NCBI GenBank assembly: GCA_027341705.1
Contig: DAIELO010000003.1
Location: 1-26,123, forward strand
Length of the DNA stretch: 26,123 bases
Direction of reading: 5' to 3'
Origin: Caryophanales bacterium
GTDB lineage: Bacteria; Bacillota; Bacilli; Alicyclobacillales; SLC66
Shown here one piece after another: positions 24,291-26,123 of this stretch (within the stretch, counting starts at the first letter, position 1; every line of letters begins with the position of its first letter). A program made the translations under genes and the position numbers. A model generated the notes under the pieces. That model did no database searches and was not told the DNA's origin. It was given only the letters and a program-made list of their open reading frames with translations.

Positions 24291-26123
24291 TTAAACGTTC
24301 ACCACCCCTCCACTTTCAATTGGTGCATCCGGGTCAATCTCTGAATAAGACAGCACATACAGATCGGGCATCGAACGCAAAAACAGCCTCCGTACATGCG
24401 CTCGCAATCCGGGAGAAACAAGCAACACAGCATTTTTCCCTAAAGACGCTAACCTAGTCATATGATCACTGACGCCCTTCATCAATTGTTGCGCAATTCG
24501 TGGATCTAATGCAAGCTGTATCCCTTGATCAGAATGAGATAAGTGATCCTGAATTCTTTTTTCAGTAGCTTGACTTAACGTAATCGCAGTGATTGGCTGA
24601 TCACCAGTACGTACGAGTGCAGTGATCTGTCTGCTTAGGCGTTGTCTCACATATTCGGTCAATTGATCAGTTTCTTTGGTGGTTTTTGCGTAATCAGCTA
24701 ATGTTTCTAAAATAGTTGATAAATCTCGAATCGATACTCGTTCTAACAAGAGATTAGACAGTACTCTTTGCACATCGCCAATTGTTAACGTCTGTGGGAT
24801 CAATTCCTCCACTAACACAGGTTGCCTTTCTTTCATCGCATCAATGAGTTGCTTTGTCTCTTGTCGTCCAAGCAACTCATGTGCATGACGCTTAATTACT
24901 TCAGTTAAATGCGTAGCAATTAAAGAAGGGGGATCAACCACCGTGTAGTTAGAAATCATCGCACGTTCCCTCATGCCTTCGTTAATCCACTCAGCAGGTA
25001 GATCAAATGCCGGTTCTTTCGTGGGAATTCCAACTACTTCCGGATCTGCAATACCAGGACTCATCGCAAGGTAATGCCCTGGATAAATTTCATAACGCGC
25101 TACTTCTGATCCCTTAATGCGCATCACATATTCATTGGCCCGCAATTGAATATTATCACGAAACCGAATCATCGGAACGACAATGCCAAGATCTAAAGCA
25201 ATTTGACGTCGAATCAAGGAAACTCTTTCCAATAAATCCCCGCCTTGCGCCGCGTCCACAAAAGGAAACAATCCATAACCAAATTCAAATTCAATCGCTT
25301 CCAAATGGATAAGGGAATACATGCTTTCTGGGCTTTTCGTTGTCTTAGCTCGCTCTGCATCCTCTTTTGTGCGTACCATTTCTTCTGATTTTGTGTGTTG
25401 TCTTGTAATTCTGCGCGCCGCAAAAATGATCACAATTGCAATTGGTCCTGTAATGAAAATCCCAATCGGAGAAAACAGACCCAGGATTACCATCACCCCG
25501 GCTACGATGTACATTGCGCTTGGTGAAAAAAGTAGTTGATTAATGATTTCTGTGCCAAAATCACCACTAGAAGCAGACCGTGTCACGATCAAGCCTGTGG
25601 CCGTTGACAAAAGTAACGCAGGAATTTGGCTAACAAGTCCATCACCAACAGACAACTGAGTGTACCGTGCAAGAACGGTACTCACAGAGCCACCGCCTTC
25701 CACCATGCCAATGATGAAACCACCAATAATATTAATAGCCACAATCAAAAGGGAAGCAACTGCATCCCCTTTGACAAATTTACTCGCTCCATCCATCGCG
25801 CCGTAGAAATCAGCTTCCTGCTCAATGTTTTTTCTTCGCTCGCGCGCTTCATGTTCTGTAATCAAACCAGAATTCATATCCGCATCAATACTAATCTGCT
25901 TGCCAGGCATTGCATCCAAGGTAAAACGCGCTGCCACTTCTGCTACCCGCTCGGCACCTCTTGTAATAACGATAAATTGAATAATAGCAAGAATCAAATA
26001 AACAACAAACCCAACCACGGCATTCCCACCGATGACAAAACTACCGAAAGTTTCAATAACTTGCCCGGCATACCCATTTGTTAAAATCAATCTAGTCGAT
26101 GACACATTAAGCGCCAGTCGAAA
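24291..26123 (-). CDS. flhA: Flagellar export protein FlhA (5' end outside window)
   Basis: FlhA is the large membrane component of the flagellar type III export gate; its cytoplasmic ring receives substrate-chaperone complexes. About 610 residues are visible; the frame is open through the window edge (RLALNVSSTRLIL), so roughly 70 N-terminal residues are missing compared with the 677 aa B. subtilis protein. Seen are membrane helices (GFVVYLILAIIQFIVITRG, SLLIVAINIIGGFIIGMVEG, QIPALLLSTATGLIVTRSAS, and two near GLFSPIGIFITGPIAIVII), the family signature AARFTLDAMPGKQISIDAD with its charged loop, and the complete cytoplasmic domain ending in IDPDAPIESGGVV. A GTG at 26105 is not the start, since homology continues beyond it. 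It abuts flhF. Confidence 0.96.
   Translation of the reverse strand, partial: FRLALNVSSTRLILTNGYAGQVIETFGSFVIGGNAVVGFVVYLILAIIQFIVITRGAERVAEVAARFTLDAMPGKQISIDADMNSGLITEHEARERRKNIEQEADFYGAMDGASKFVKGDAVASLLIVAINIIGGFIIGMVEGGGSVSTVLARYTQLSVGDGLVSQIPALLLSTATGLIVTRSASSGDFGTEIINQLLFSPSAMYIVAGVMVILGLFSPIGIFITGPIAIVIIFAARRITRQHTKSEEMVRTKEDAERAKTTKSPESMYSLIHLEAIEFEFGYGLFPFVDAAQGGDLLERVSLIRRQIALDLGIVVPMIRFRDNIQLRANEYVMRIKGSEVARYEIYPGHYLAMSPGIADPEVVGIPTKEPAFDLPAEWINEGMRERAMISNYTVVDPPSLIATHLTEVIKRHAHELLGRQETKQLIDAMKERQPVLVEELIPQTLTIGDVQRVLSNLLLERVSIRDLSTILETLADYAKTTKETDQLTEYVRQRLSRQITALVRTGDQPITAITLSQATEKRIQDHLSHSDQGIQLALDPRIAQQLMKGVSDHMTRLASLGKNAVLLVSPGLRAHVRRLFLRSMPDLYVLSYSEIDPDAPIESGGVVNV

Noticed and set aside
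25626..26084. A 152-codon open frame on the plus strand
   Set aside because: It lies wholly antisense to flhA, whose protein is strongly conserved; the plus-strand product has the His/Asn-rich make-up of a shadow frame and no recognisable domain.

Overview
All supported genes lie on the minus strand, so transcription runs from high to low coordinates. The gene content and order point to a Gram-positive member of the Bacilli: a Gram-positive PolC replicase, the rimP-nusA-rnpM-rplGA-infB-rbfA block, the rpsB-tsf-pyrH-frr-uppS-cdsA-dxr-rseP block, and the tail of a fla/che operon, joined as in Bacillus subtilis. Base composition is moderate, somewhat below 50% GC by eye. The short EF-Ts and the use of GTG or TTG starts in nearly half the genes fit an Alicyclobacillaceae-like lineage. 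That placement is inference only.

Region 1 (26123 down to 17429) is the end of a flagellar and chemotaxis operon: flhA (5' end outside the window), flhF, flhG, cheB, cheW, cheC, cheD, a fapA-type DUF342 gene, a swrB-like DUF6115 gene, and a small membrane protein carrying an MltG/YceG-like domain without a catalytic domain. Compared with B. subtilis (flhA-flhF-flhG-cheB-cheA-cheW-cheC-cheD-sigD-swrB), cheA and sigD are missing from their usual slots without trace. CheB also lacks its receiver domain.

Region 2 (17428 to 6064) opens with a sigma-A type promoter and a structured leader before rpsB. It continues with tsf, a hairpin, pyrH, frr, uppS, cdsA, dxr, rseP and polC. These genes serve ribosome building and recycling, UMP phosphorylation, isoprenoid, undecaprenyl and phospholipid precursor synthesis, intramembrane proteolysis and DNA replication. 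The proS gene found between rseP and polC in B. subtilis is absent.

Region 3 (6063 to 1) is the translation and transcription factor operon: rimP, nusA, rnpM (ylxR), rplGA (ylxQ), infB, rbfA, and the first half of an nrnA-type DHH phosphoesterase running off the window. It starts with a strong candidate promoter followed by a hairpin with an interrupted U-tract, the arrangement expected for NusA-dependent attenuation.

The genes are tightly packed, with several 4-base stop/start overlaps. No gap exceeds 170 bases. No tRNA, rRNA, CRISPR array, insertion sequence or phage gene was seen. No wholly new system is evident. The most unusual content is the pared-down chemotaxis cluster and the two leader regions.
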